Positions 16,911-25,030 of a DNA stretch of 64,000 bases are shown here, one piece after another. The stretch spans positions 124,001 to 188,000 of the forward strand of contig NZ_JAQQFR010000011.1 in NCBI RefSeq assembly GCF_046025915.1. Reading direction: 5' to 3'. How positions within the stretch are numbered: the stretch's first letter is position 1; each line of letters opens with the position of its first letter. The notes under the pieces are model-generated. The model ran no database searches. It saw only the letters and a list, made by a program, of their open reading frames with translations, and had not been told where the DNA came from. The position numbers and the translations under genes are program-made. The stretch is from Herbaspirillum rhizosphaerae_A (lineage in GTDB: Bacteria; Pseudomonadota; Gammaproteobacteria; Burkholderiales; Burkholderiaceae_D).

Positions 16911-18212
16911 CTAACGCTTGGTGCGGAACAGTTGCGGTAGCAACTGAACCAGCTGCGTGCGCTCGTCGCCCTGAGCGTGATGCAAGGCCTGTTGCGGGCC
17001 GTGCAGAAATTTTGCGGTGAGGCCTTTGGACAGCGCGTCGAGTACGGCGTCAATGTCTTCGCCCTTGGCAAGCAGCTTGCGGGCGCGTTCCAGCTCAGCC
17101 ATGCGCAGCGATTCACCGGCGTCATGCAGATCCTGAATGACTGGTACAACGGCGCGGCTGTCGATCCAGTGCATGAAGGACTGCACGCGGGTTTCAATGA
17201 TGGCTTCGGCTTGTGCGACGGCAGCCTGGCGGTTTTCAACGCCGCTTTGCACGACCGAGGCCAGATCGTCGACGGTGTACAGGAAGACGTCGTCCAGACG
17301 GCCGACTTCGGATTCGATATCGCGCGGCACGGCCAGATCGACCATGAAGATCGGTTTGTGGCGGCGGGCCTTGACGGCACGTTCCACCAAGCCGAGGCCT
17401 ATGATCGGCAGCGACGAGGCGGTGCACGACACCACGATGTCAAACTTCGACAACTGCGTCGGCAGATCGGCCAGGCGCAAGGCCGAGCCGTTGAAGCGAT
17501 GCGCCAGTGTTTCGCCGCGTTCCAGCGTGCGGTTGGCAACGGTCAGCGATTTCGGATTCTGTGCGGCGAAGTGGGTGGCGCACAGCTCGATCATTTCACC
17601 GGCGCCGATGAACAACACGTTCTGGCCCGAGATGGAATCGAAAATCCGTTGCGACAAGCGTACGGCTGCAGCGGCCATCGACACGCTGTGCGCGCCGATT
17701 TCGGTATTGCTGCGTACTTCCTTGGCGACCGCGAAGGTGCGCTGGAACAGCTGGTGAAGATAAGTGCCAAGTCCACCGGCGGCATCCGCCTGGCGCACGG
17801 CATCTTTCATCTGACCGAGGATCTGCGGTTCGCCCAGTACCATCGAATCCAGCCCGGAGGCGACACGGAAGGCATGGCGAACAGCATTGTCTTGCGGCAA
17901 GGCATACAGGAAAGGACGCAGGTCGGCGTAGGGAAGCTTGTGGTAGTCGGCCAGGAAATGTGCCGTGCTGTCGATGGCGGCGTCGACACCGCCATGTGCG
18001 GCGGTGCTGGCAGCGTACAGTTCAGTGCGATTGCAGGTCGACAGGATCGCCGCTTCGCCGGTCTGCGCCAGGTTCGTGCTCAGATCGGCACGGCCGAACC
18101 ATGCTCGCGCCGAAGCCACCGCCTGACCGATCTGGTCAGTCGGGAACGCAACCTTCTCGCGCAGGGAAACCGGCGCGGTGGTGTGGTTCAGTCCGACGGC
18201 AAGCAGGTGCAT
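16911..18212 (-). CDS. hemA: Glutamyl-tRNA reductase
   Basis: NADPH-dependent reduction of glutamyl-tRNA to glutamate-1-semialdehyde, the first committed step of C5 tetrapyrrole synthesis. The start MHLLAVGLNHTTAPVSLRE is the family N terminus, the catalytic cysteine is Cys60 in LSTCNRTELY, and VLFIGAGEM is the NADPH-binding motif. The 433-residue length fits. It is the first gene of the hemA-prfA-dsbB-prmC run. A TATAAT sequence on the minus strand 54-59 bp upstream of the ATG is a likely -10 box. A 439-codon open frame on the opposite strand over the same DNA is a composition artefact. Confidence 0.97.
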   Translation of the reverse strand: MHLLAVGLNHTTAPVSLREKVAFPTDQIGQAVASARAWFGRADLSTNLAQTGEAAILSTCNRTELYAASTAAHGGVDAAIDSTAHFLADYHKLPYADLRPFLYALPQDNAVRHAFRVASGLDSMVLGEPQILGQMKDAVRQADAAGGLGTYLHQLFQRTFAVAKEVRSNTEIGAHSVSMAAAAVRLSQRIFDSISGQNVLFIGAGEMIELCATHFAAQNPKSLTVANRTLERGETLAHRFNGSALRLADLPTQLSKFDIVVSCTASSLPIIGLGLVERAVKARRHKPIFMVDLAVPRDIESEVGRLDDVFLYTVDDLASVVQSGVENRQAAVAQAEAIIETRVQSFMHWIDSRAVVPVIQDLHDAGESLRMAELERARKLLAKGEDIDAVLDALSKGLTAKFLHGPQQALHHAQGDERTQLVQLLPQLFRTKR

Positions 18213-18265
18213 AGCGTGTTTTACGGGGCTCGACAGCGAAAAAAATGGAGAAATATCAACTCGGT

Positions 18266-18294
18266 ATTATACCCGCTGCACGTAAAGGGGTTTT
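18266..18294 (-). promoter_or_regulatory. Candidate hemA promoter
   Basis: A perfect TATAAT on the minus strand (18271 down to 18266) lies just upstream of hemA. The sequence 17 bp further upstream is a poor -35 (AAAACC), so strength is uncertain. Confidence 0.45.
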
Positions 18295-18379
18295 GAACAG
18301 TATCAATAATGACTATATACGCAGGCTATGAACTGACGTCAGCAGGAGACAGGGTCTGCAGCATTTTTGTCATTGCGAC

Positions 18380-18401
18380 AATAATGCGAGGGGGCATTAT
18401 T
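18380..18401 (-). terminator. Hairpin over the response-regulator stop
   Basis: Perfect 8-bp stem AATAATGC/GCATTATT with a 6-nt loop, overlapping the stop codon of the regulator gene. There is no T-run, so it may be an mRNA-end structure and not a true terminator. Confidence 0.35.
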
Positions 18402-19080
18402 TGAGTTGCTCCAGCTGATAACCGTAGCCGTATACCGTCGTCAGCCGAAACCCCTTTTCCGGCTTCAACTCCAGCTTGTTGCGCACACGCGAGATGTGGG
18501 TGTCGATTGTGCGGGTCGGCAATTCGTTTTCATCTTCCTGACCCCAGACGCTTTCTTGCAAATAGGCGCGTGACAGCGGTCGGCCAAGATTGCTGAACAG
18601 CAAAACGGCAAGCGCAAACTCTTTTTGCGTGAGCGTAGTTTGGGTGCTGGCATGAGTGACGATATGCGCGGGCGACTCGAAAACATAGTCGCCGAATTGC
18701 TGCACCTGTTTTTCGTCATGATCGGGATAGGCACGTTGCAAAAGCAATTTGACGCGTGCAGCGACCGCATTACGTCGCAGCGGTTTGAATTCGCTGTCGA
18801 TCAGGCGTTCTCCGACCGGTTCTGCCGGCAAGGCAGCCAGCGCAGCAAGGTCAGAAGGCGTATCCGCCGCCAGCAGCAGTACCGGAATGGCAGGTGTCCC
18901 GGCCATCTGCAGTAGGTCCGCGAGATGCGCACCGGCGCTGGCGATATCCACGATCAGCAATTGCGGATGCGCGCGGCGCAGATCGGCGCGCTGCTGCACG
19001 CCCTGGCAATCGTGCGCGGGCAGGCTGCGTGCGATCAGGGCGATGTCGGCGGCGGAATGGCTGAAGACGGAGATGTGCAT
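18397..19080 (-). CDS. OmpR-type response regulator with degenerate receiver
   Basis: 227 residues. The C-terminal half (about 125-225) is a clear OmpR/PhoB winged-helix DNA-binding domain (LTQKEFALAVLLFSNLGRPLSR; TRTIDTHISRVRNKL; TVYGYGYQL). The N-terminal half has the length and pattern of a receiver, with Asp45 in LLIVDIAS at the phosphoacceptor position and a lysine in SEFKPL. The acidic pair expected after the first strand is absent: the strand reads ISVFSHS where DD or DE is usual. Such pseudo-receivers often work without phosphorylation. No histidine kinase gene is adjacent. It lies downstream of minE in the same direction, separated by a long palindrome, so it is likely an independent unit. 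Confidence 0.85.
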   Translation of the reverse strand: MHISVFSHSAADIALIARSLPAHDCQGVQQRADLRRAHPQLLIVDIASAGAHLADLLQMAGTPAIPVLLLAADTPSDLAALAALPAEPVGERLIDSEFKPLRRNAVAARVKLLLQRAYPDHDEKQVQQFGDYVFESPAHIVTHASTQTTLTQKEFALAVLLFSNLGRPLSRAYLQESVWGQEDENELPTRTIDTHISRVRNKLELKPEKGFRLTTVYGYGYQLEQLK

Positions 19081-19138
19081 GGCGCGCGGAAGAAAGAAGA
19101 AAGCCGTTTCCGAATGAGCAAAGTGCAGGCCCGGAAAG

Positions 19139-19327
19139 CATTGCGCCGGATGGGGTGCGACATCCCGTAAATTTGCATCGTAAAAGATGTCGAAAATCGG
19201 TGCGAATACAGCGTCAAAAATGCTCGCAAGGCCTCGGCCTTGCTGCGCTTTTTTCCTTGTCTCGCCCCGATTTCGCCACTTTCACTATGCTGCAAATTTG
19301 CGGGATGTCGCACCGTCCGGCGCAATG
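19139..19327. repeat. 189-bp long palindromic element behind minE
   Basis: The ends, 19139-19177 and 19291-19327, are near-perfect inverted repeats of 37-39 bp; both contain GTGCGACATCCCG or its close variant and end in the outer CATTGCGCCGGA. Inside, the symmetry continues to a central GCAAGGCC-TC-GGCCTTGC (19226-19243) flanked by an A-run and a T-run, so the middle can also act as a terminator in both directions. The outer right end is 16 bp from the minE stop. It contains no gene. Confidence 0.75.
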
Positions 19328-19343
19328 GCTACGAGCAGAGTAC

Positions 19344-19610
19344 TTAAGGCGCGTCGGCGTCCGGAAGGACGACGTTCACGTCCAACACCTCCAGGTTGCC
19401 CTGGCGATCCAGCGAGATCTTGATGTCGTCGGCGTTGACCTTGGTGTACTTGGAAATGACCTCGATCAGTTCCTTGTGCAAGGCCGGCAGGAAGTCATAT
19501 CCCTGGCCTTGGCGGCCGCCGCGTTCGCGCGCGATGATGATCTGCAGGCGTTCCTTGGCAGCCGTGGCGCTCTTCGCCTTGGGCGGAAACAGGAAGGAAA
19601 GCAAAGCCAT
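19344..19610 (-). CDS. minE: Cell division topological specificity factor MinE
   Basis: Stimulates MinD ATPase and drives the pole-to-pole oscillation that keeps the MinC inhibitor away from midcell. The 88-residue chain shows the N-terminal membrane and MinD-binding part (MALLSFLFPPKAKSAT, then ERLQIIIARER) and the C-terminal dimerisation region with LEVNVVLP-like ending. Translation is probably coupled to minD: the GGAGGT that serves as ribosome site is inside the last codons of minD, and only one base separates minD stop from minE ATG. Confidence 0.97.
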   Translation of the reverse strand: MALLSFLFPPKAKSATAAKERLQIIIARERGGRQGQGYDFLPALHKELIEVISKYTKVNADDIKISLDRQGNLEVLDVNVVLPDADAP

Positions 19611-19611
19611 G

Positions 19612-20427
19612 TCATTTACCTCCGAAAATACGCTGGAGCAGGCCCGGCTTTTCGTAGCTGGTAAAGCGCAGCGGCAGGTCTTCGCCGAGGAAACGGCTGA
19701 CCAGATCCTGGTACGCCTCGGAAACGTCGGTCTCTTTCAGATGGATCGCAGGATTGCCCTGGTTGGAAGCGTGCAGTACGGATTCCGATTCAGGGATGAT
19801 GCCGATCAGCGGGATGCGCAGGATTTCCTGCACGTCGGTATAGGACAGCATTTCGCCGGCTTCGACGCGCTTTGGCGAATAGCGGGTGATCAGCAGGTGT
19901 TCCTTGACCGGCTCGCCGCCGCTCAGGGCGCGGCGCGACTTGGCCTGGATGATGCCGAGGATGCGGTCCGAGTCACGCACCGAAGAAACTTCCGGATTGG
20001 TCACGATGATTGCTTCGTCGGCGAAGGTCAGGGCCATCACGGCGCCGTGTTCGATACCGGCCGGCGAATCGCAGATGATGTATTCGAAGTCCATTTTTTG
20101 CAGGTCGCCCAGCACGCGTTCAACGCCTTCTTCCGACAGCGCATCCTTGTCGCGGGTTTGCGAAGCAGGCAGGATGAACAGGTTGTCGCAGTGTTTGTCC
20201 TTGATCAGCGCCTGGTTCAGCGTTGCTTCCTGATTGACGACATTGATCAGGTCGTACACCACGCGGCGTTCGCAGCCCATGATCAGGTCAAGATTACGCA
20301 GGCCGACGTCGAAGTCGATCACGACGGTCTTGTGTCCGCGCAGAGCCAGACCCGATGCGAAACTGGCGCTCGACGTCGTTTTGCCGACGCCGCCTTTACC
20401 GGATGTCACAACGATGATTTTTGCCAC
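19612..20427 (-). CDS. minD: Septum site-determining ATPase MinD
   Basis: Membrane-associated ATPase that recruits MinC and is displaced by MinE. The deviant Walker A motif GKGGVGKTT is at residues 10-18. The C-terminal amphipathic helix that binds membrane is present (ending in LLQRIFGGK). Length 271 is standard. The start codon is GTG at 20427, supported by AAGGAG upstream. It is the middle gene of minCDE, 46 bp after minC. Confidence 0.98.
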   Translation of the reverse strand: MAKIIVVTSGKGGVGKTTSSASFASGLALRGHKTVVIDFDVGLRNLDLIMGCERRVVYDLINVVNQEATLNQALIKDKHCDNLFILPASQTRDKDALSEEGVERVLGDLQKMDFEYIICDSPAGIEHGAVMALTFADEAIIVTNPEVSSVRDSDRILGIIQAKSRRALSGGEPVKEHLLITRYSPKRVEAGEMLSYTDVQEILRIPLIGIIPESESVLHASNQGNPAIHLKETDVSEAYQDLVSRFLGEDLPLRFTSYEKPGLLQRIFGGK

Positions 20428-20473
20428 AAAAGACTCCTTAGAAGATTGAATACTTGATGATGCTGATACTAAA

Positions 20474-21253
20474 TTATTTGCTGGTGTTGATCGGCAACAC
20501 GTCGATGCGGTCGCCGGTCAGGCGCACCTGCACCTGTTTTTGCGCCAGTTCGGGCGGATGACCGTTCTCAAAGGTACGGTAGACGCCGGCAATCGACACC
20601 AGTTCCGCTTCCAGGCTCGCAGCGAAGATGCGCGCGCCGGTATTGCCGCTGGCGCCTGCCAGTGCGCGACCGCGCAAAGGGGCATACACGTGGATGCTGC
20701 CGTCGGCGATGATTTCTGCGCCGTTGTTGACCGCCGCCATGATCACCAGATCGGCGCCACGCGCATAAATGCGCTGGCCGGCGCGTACCGGCGTGTCGAT
20801 GATCATCGTGGCTGCGGCCGGGGTTATTTGCGTTGCCTGCATTGGTTGCGCTGCTTGGGCAGGCGCAGCAACAGGAGTCGGTGCCGGAGCCGGCTGTGGC
20901 GCTTCCTCTGCTACCGCTTCAGGCTGCGGCGGACGCGGTGCACCGCCGTCGATGGAAAGTCCCTGCGCGGCGATCTCGGCGTGCAGCTCTTCCGGCGCGT
21001 TGCGCACGGCGACCGCATTGAGGCGATAGCGTTTGAACAAGGCTACCAGCGCGGTCCAGTCGATGCCGGCTGCAGCGGTATCGAGAGCGCCGATGTCGAG
21101 CACGGCGAATTCGTCTTCAAAGAAGTCGGATACGCCGCCGGTCATGTCCTTCAACGCCTTGTCCAGCGCTGCCGGATCGGTTTCATGCAGGATCGCGGAA
21201 ATGGCGACCACTGTGGATATCTTGATTTCGATCGGTTTACGAGCTTTTTGCAT
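20474..21253 (-). CDS. minC: Septum site-determining protein MinC
   Basis: FtsZ assembly inhibitor, recruited to the membrane by MinD. The 259-residue protein has the N-terminal FtsZ-inhibiting domain (about 1-105), a proline- and alanine-rich linker (about 110-150), and the C-terminal beta-helix with RAGQRIYARGADLVIMAAVNNGAEIIADGSIHVYAPLRGRALAG, the MinD-binding part. I start at ATG 21253 (MQKARKPIEIK); an upstream ATG-like start would add an unconserved 23 residues. First gene of the minCDE operon. Confidence 0.96.
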   Translation of the reverse strand: MQKARKPIEIKISTVVAISAILHETDPAALDKALKDMTGGVSDFFEDEFAVLDIGALDTAAAGIDWTALVALFKRYRLNAVAVRNAPEELHAEIAAQGLSIDGGAPRPPQPEAVAEEAPQPAPAPTPVAAPAQAAQPMQATQITPAAATMIIDTPVRAGQRIYARGADLVIMAAVNNGAEIIADGSIHVYAPLRGRALAGASGNTGARIFAASLEAELVSIAGVYRTFENGHPPELAQKQVQVRLTGDRIDVLPINTSK

Positions 21254-21605
21254 AAATTGTTCAGTGCCTGCGTTTTCCCGGAGAAAAACGGCAGATTCAT
21301 TGCGTTCGGGGATTGTTCTCAAACCGTGTTGCGCCGGCGCGATCCAGCCGCCAGCCTGCGTTGGTTTGGCATTATACAGTCAGCTTGGCGGCCTGATAGC
21401 AGCCATTGGCGGCAATTTTCGGCTTGCGGCAGAGGCGGGGTCTGTATTGCGAGAGGATGTCTTCGATGAATCCGGCGAGGACCGTGTCGGGCAGCAGGAA
21501 GAAGAAAATCAGCGCACAAAAAAATGCCGGAGACGGTGAGGTCTCCGGCAGATTGTTACATTGGCAAGTCCAGTGAATTAGACCGGACGGGGGATGACAA
21601 GAAAA
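21254..21605. other. Intergenic region between minC and the BMP operon
   Basis: About 350 bp with no gene I can support. It should contain the minC promoter, but I see no convincing boxes. The right part holds the terminator of the BMP transporter operon. Confidence 0.6.
21518..21549 (-). terminator. Terminator of the BMP transporter operon
   Basis: Stem GCCGGAGAC (21526-21534) with GTCTCCGGC (21541-21549); on the minus strand it is followed by ATTTTTTT. It lies about 57 bp after the binding-protein stop. Confidence 0.85.
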
Positions 21606-22745
21606 TCAGCCCGGTACCTTGCCTTCCACGCCTTCGACGTAGAACTTCACGCCGTGCAGGAAGCCGTCATCAGCCACTGCATCTTTGGCGACTTGTTCCT
21701 TGCCGGTGTTGTCTTTGATCGGACCCTTCCAGATCGGAGCGGAGCCGTCGGCGATACCCTTCTTGCGTTCTTCGACCAGTGCCTTCACATCGGCCGGCAG
21801 TTCAGGATTGAAGCCACCCAGATCGATACCGCCTTCTTTCAGGCCGATCCAGGTTGTGCTTGTCTTCCACGAACCATCCAGCACGGCTTGCACGCGTGCT
21901 GTGTAGTAGACACCCCAGTTGATCATCGATGCAGCCAGGTGAGCCTTCGGACCGAAGCTGGTCATGTCGCTGTCCCAGCCGAATGCGTAGACGCCTTTTT
22001 CTTGCGCAGTCTGAACAACAGCGGCAGAGTCGGTGTTTTGCATCAGCACGTCGACGCCTTGACCGATCAGTGTTGTCGCGGCTTCACGTTCTTTGCCCGG
22101 ATCGAACCACTTGTTCACCCAGACCACGCGTGTGGTTGCCTTCGGATTGATCGAACGCGCACCCATGGTGAAGGCGTCGATGTTGCGGACGACTTCAGGA
22201 ATCGGCACCGACGCCACCACGCCCAGCTTGCCGGACTTGCTCATCTTGCCGGCGACCACGCCAGCCAGGTAAGCGCCTTCATACGTACGCACGTCGTATT
22301 GCGCCAGATTGTCGGCGGTCTTGAAGCCGGTGGCGTGTTCGAATTTGACGTCCGGGAATTCCTTGGCGACTTTCAGCATCGCTTCCATGTAACCGAAGGT
22401 AGTACCGAAGATCAGTTTGTTGCCGTCGGTTGCCAGCTGGCGCATCACGCGCTCGGCGTCGGCTGCCGATTCCGGCACGTTTTCGACGAAGGTGGTTTTG
22501 ACCTTGTCGCCGAATTTGGCTTCGACTGCCTTGCGGCCGTTGTCATGGGCAAAAGTCCAGCCTGCATCGCCGACTGGTCCGATGTAGACGAAGGCGACCT
22601 TCAGCGGATCTGCCTTGGGCGCAGGAGCGGCTGCCGCAGCAGGGGCCGCGGCCGGTGCTGGTTCTTCTTTTTTGCCGCAGCCGATCAAAGTGGCGGCTGC
22701 CAGCGTGGCGAGCATCGCAATCGAGGCTCTGCGCGAAATTTTCAT
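21606..22745 (-). CDS. BMP-family nucleoside/purine ABC binding lipoprotein
   Basis: Substrate-binding protein of a BmpA/Med-type ABC importer; characterised family members bind nucleosides or purines. 379 residues from the ATG at 22745, which has GGGAGA upstream. A lipobox LIGC puts the lipidated cysteine at position 23, followed by an Ala/Pro linker to about 47. The mature protein begins KVAFVYIGPVGDAGWTFAHD, the family signature, and has the DVLMQNTDSAAV and GWDSDMTSFGP segments of the ligand cleft. It is the last gene of an operon ATPase-permease-permease-binding protein. An ATTGTCGACAAT palindrome stands at the head of that operon. Substrate is inferred from family and context. Confidence 0.9.
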   Translation of the reverse strand: MKISRRASIAMLATLAAATLIGCGKKEEPAPAAAPAAAAAPAPKADPLKVAFVYIGPVGDAGWTFAHDNGRKAVEAKFGDKVKTTFVENVPESAADAERVMRQLATDGNKLIFGTTFGYMEAMLKVAKEFPDVKFEHATGFKTADNLAQYDVRTYEGAYLAGVVAGKMSKSGKLGVVASVPIPEVVRNIDAFTMGARSINPKATTRVVWVNKWFDPGKEREAATTLIGQGVDVLMQNTDSAAVVQTAQEKGVYAFGWDSDMTSFGPKAHLAASMINWGVYYTARVQAVLDGSWKTSTTWIGLKEGGIDLGGFNPELPADVKALVEERKKGIADGSAPIWKGPIKDNTGKEQVAKDAVADDGFLHGVKFYVEGVEGKVPG

Positions 22746-22788
22746 TTGTTTCTCCCTAAGCGAAGCGTTGTTAGTAAATAAAAGCAAG

Positions 22789-22820
22789 ACAGCAAAAAAG
22801 CAAAACAGCAAAAAAGCAAA
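22789..22820. repeat. Two tandem 16-bp repeats
   Basis: ACAGCAAAAAAGCAAA is repeated twice head to tail between the second permease and the binding-protein gene. It may be slippage-prone spacer. Confidence 0.7.
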
Positions 22821-22869
22821 ATCAAAACATCAATCGAACTACATAAAAAACTGCGCAAGAACTACAAAA

Positions 22870-23790
22870 TCAGGATGCGCCCGGGCGGAACGGCTTGCCC
22901 AGCGACGCCGGCATATTCAGGCGAATCCAGTCCGGATTGCGCGAGATCATTGCCAGCACCACGATGGTCGCCACATACGGCAGCATCGACAAAATCTGTG
23001 ACGGGATCGTGACGCCGATGCCTTGCAGATAAAACTGCAGAATCGTCACGCCACCAAACAGCAGTGATCCCAGCAAGACGCGTGCCGGACGCCACGTTGC
23101 AAACGCCGTCAGCGCCAGCGCGATCCAGCCGCGTCCGGACACCAGACCTTCGACCCACATCGGCGTGTACACCAGCGACAGATAGGCACCGGCCAGACCG
23201 CAGCAGGCGCCGCCGAACAAGAGGGCCATGAAGCGAATACCACGTACCGAATAGCCCAGCGCGTGCGCCGACTCCGGCGATTCACCGACTGCGCGCAGAA
23301 TCAGCCCGGCGCGTGTGCGATACAGAAACCACGCAATCGCCGCGCACAGTAGCAGCGCGACATATGCCATCCAATGCTGATTGAAAAATGCCGGGCCGAC
23401 GAAAGGAATGCTGTTTAGTCCGGGAATGCCGGCAGTTTGCGCAGGCAAGGCGAGACCGACGAAACGCTGGCCGATGAAAGCCGACAAGCCGGCACCGAAG
23501 ATCGACAACGCAAGTCCGGTCGCGACCTGGTTGGTCGCCAGCACCAGCGCCAGCCAGGAGAACAGCGTTGCCATCAGCATGCCGCACAGTGCGCCCGCCA
23601 TGAAACCCAGCAGCGGGCTCTTGGTGGTGTAGCCGACTGCGAAACCGGCAATCGCCGCGACCAGCATCATGCCTTCCGCGCCCAGATTGAGTACGCCGGC
23701 GCGTTCATTGATGAGCAAGCCCATGGCCGCCAGCAGCAACGGTGTGCCGGCGTTGATTGAGGCTGCGATGAGAGGAGCGAGTTGGTCCAT
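22870..23790 (-). CDS. ABC permease, BMP nucleoside system (subunit 2)
   Basis: 306-residue inner-membrane permease of the branched-chain/sugar-type permease family (YufQ/NupQ-like), with about eight to nine hydrophobic segments. The stretch LINERAGVLNLGAEGMMLVAA near residues 26-46 is the motif that contacts the ATPase in this family, and GLVSGRGWIALAL is another conserved block. It pairs with the larger permease encoded upstream, but a 116-bp palindromic repeat separates the two genes. Direction of transport is import. Confidence 0.9.
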   Translation of the reverse strand: MDQLAPLIAASINAGTPLLLAAMGLLINERAGVLNLGAEGMMLVAAIAGFAVGYTTKSPLLGFMAGALCGMLMATLFSWLALVLATNQVATGLALSIFGAGLSAFIGQRFVGLALPAQTAGIPGLNSIPFVGPAFFNQHWMAYVALLLCAAIAWFLYRTRAGLILRAVGESPESAHALGYSVRGIRFMALLFGGACCGLAGAYLSLVYTPMWVEGLVSGRGWIALALTAFATWRPARVLLGSLLFGGVTILQFYLQGIGVTIPSQILSMLPYVATIVVLAMISRNPDWIRLNMPASLGKPFRPGAS

Positions 23791-23805
23791 GTCGTGTATT
23801 CCTTT

Positions 23806-23921
23806 AGAGCGGCTGACAAAACGTCGGTGGCAAGGCGCGCCGACGAAGACAGTACGAAAGTACCTTAGTTAAACTGAACCGGGAGAAGCAACGCCGCCAG
23901 CGGCGTTTTGTTAGTCGCTCT
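23806..23921. repeat. 116-bp palindromic repeat inside the transporter operon
   Basis: The ends 23806-23823 and 23904-23921 are inverted repeats matching at 16 of 18 positions (AGAGCGGCTGACAAAACG). Inside are three smaller hairpins: CGTCGG/CCGACG (23822-23845), GTAC-GAAA-GTAC (23852-23863) and CGCCG/CGGCG (near 23892-23905). The right end runs into the first base of the stop codon of the larger permease. The layout is that of a non-coding interspersed repeat or MITE. Confidence 0.7.
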
Positions 23922-25030
23922 CATCCTTGTTTTTTCCAGCGCAGGCGATAATCGATCAATGTGTCGCAAGCCAGCAGCAGGAACAGCAGCATGCCCTGGA
24001 ATACGCCCGTGATCGCCGACGGCAAGCCGAGGCGCGACTGCGCCAGCTCGCCACCCAGATACAGCAGCGACATGATCAGTCCGCCGAATACCGCGCCGAT
24101 AGGATGCAGACGGCCGATGAAGGCGACGATGATCGCCGCAAAGCCATAACCCGGCGACACCGACGGCAACAACTGGCCGATCGGTCCGGCGATTTCAAAT
24201 GCGCCCGCCAGACCCGCGAAGCCGCCCGAGATCAGCAGCGACACCCACAAGGCATTGCGACTGGAAAAACCGGCATAGCGTGCAGCATGCGGCGCTACAC
24301 CGCCGACCATCAGCGAGAAGCCGCGGAAGCTGCGCATCATGAACACCGCCATCACGATCGCCGCCACGATGGTCACGGCAAAGCCGATGTGCAGGCGTGT
24401 GCCGCTCATCAGCGTCGGCAGCATGAACTCGCTGGAGAACACTTTCGATTGCGGGAAGTTCATGCCGTTCGGATCCTTCAGCGGGCCGTTGACCGCATAC
24501 ATCAGCAGCAACTGCGCCACGTAGGTCAGCATCAGCGAAACGAGAATTTCATTGGCGTTGAACTTGTCGCGTAACAGCGCCGTGATACCGGCCCAGAATG
24601 CTCCGCCGACCACACCGGCAATGATCATCAATATCAGGCCGACACCGCCGGAGACAGCATGATCCGGCACATCGATCCACACCAGCATCGCGCCCGCGCA
24701 CATGGCGCCGACGGTGAACTGACCTTCGGCGCCAATGTTCCAGATACTGGCGCGGAAGCACACCGCCAGACCGAGCGCGCACAAAATCAGCGGGATCGAT
24801 TTCAGCAGCAGTTCGCTGATGGCGCGCTTGCTGCTGAACGGATCAACGAGGAAGACTTTCAGACCTGCAATCGGGTCCTTGCCCAAGGCGATGAACAGCA
24901 ATGCACCCAGGAACAAGGTCAGGATGATCGCAATGACCGGCGACAGATAAGTCATGCGGCGCGATGGCGTGCCCCGCAATTCGAGCCGGAAGGGCAGAGA
25001 GGTAAATGCGGATTTTGCGGACTTAAACAT
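23921..25030 (-). CDS. ABC permease, BMP nucleoside system (subunit 1)
   Basis: 369-residue inner-membrane permease (YufP/NupP-like). A polar start of about 30 residues is followed by eight or more hydrophobic segments; the block AVCFRASIWNIGAEGQFTVGA near residues 88-108 is the ATPase-contact motif. The start ATG overlaps the end of the ATPase gene by 8 bp, so translation is coupled. Works with the second permease, the double ATPase and the lipoprotein to import a nucleoside or purine (inferred). Confidence 0.9.
   Translation of the reverse strand: MFKSAKSAFTSLPFRLELRGTPSRRMTYLSPVIAIILTLFLGALLFIALGKDPIAGLKVFLVDPFSSKRAISELLLKSIPLILCALGLAVCFRASIWNIGAEGQFTVGAMCAGAMLVWIDVPDHAVSGGVGLILMIIAGVVGGAFWAGITALLRDKFNANEILVSLMLTYVAQLLLMYAVNGPLKDPNGMNFPQSKVFSSEFMLPTLMSGTRLHIGFAVTIVAAIVMAVFMMRSFRGFSLMVGGVAPHAARYAGFSSRNALWVSLLISGGFAGLAGAFEIAGPIGQLLPSVSPGYGFAAIIVAFIGRLHPIGAVFGGLIMSLLYLGGELAQSRLGLPSAITGVFQGMLLFLLLACDTLIDYRLRWKKQG

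Noticed and set aside
16977..18296. 439-codon open frame opposite hemA
   Set aside because: It mirrors hemA codon bias, has no family resemblance, and hemA on the other strand is certain.
19396..20457. 353-codon open frame opposite minD/minE
   Set aside because: Shadow of two well-conserved genes.
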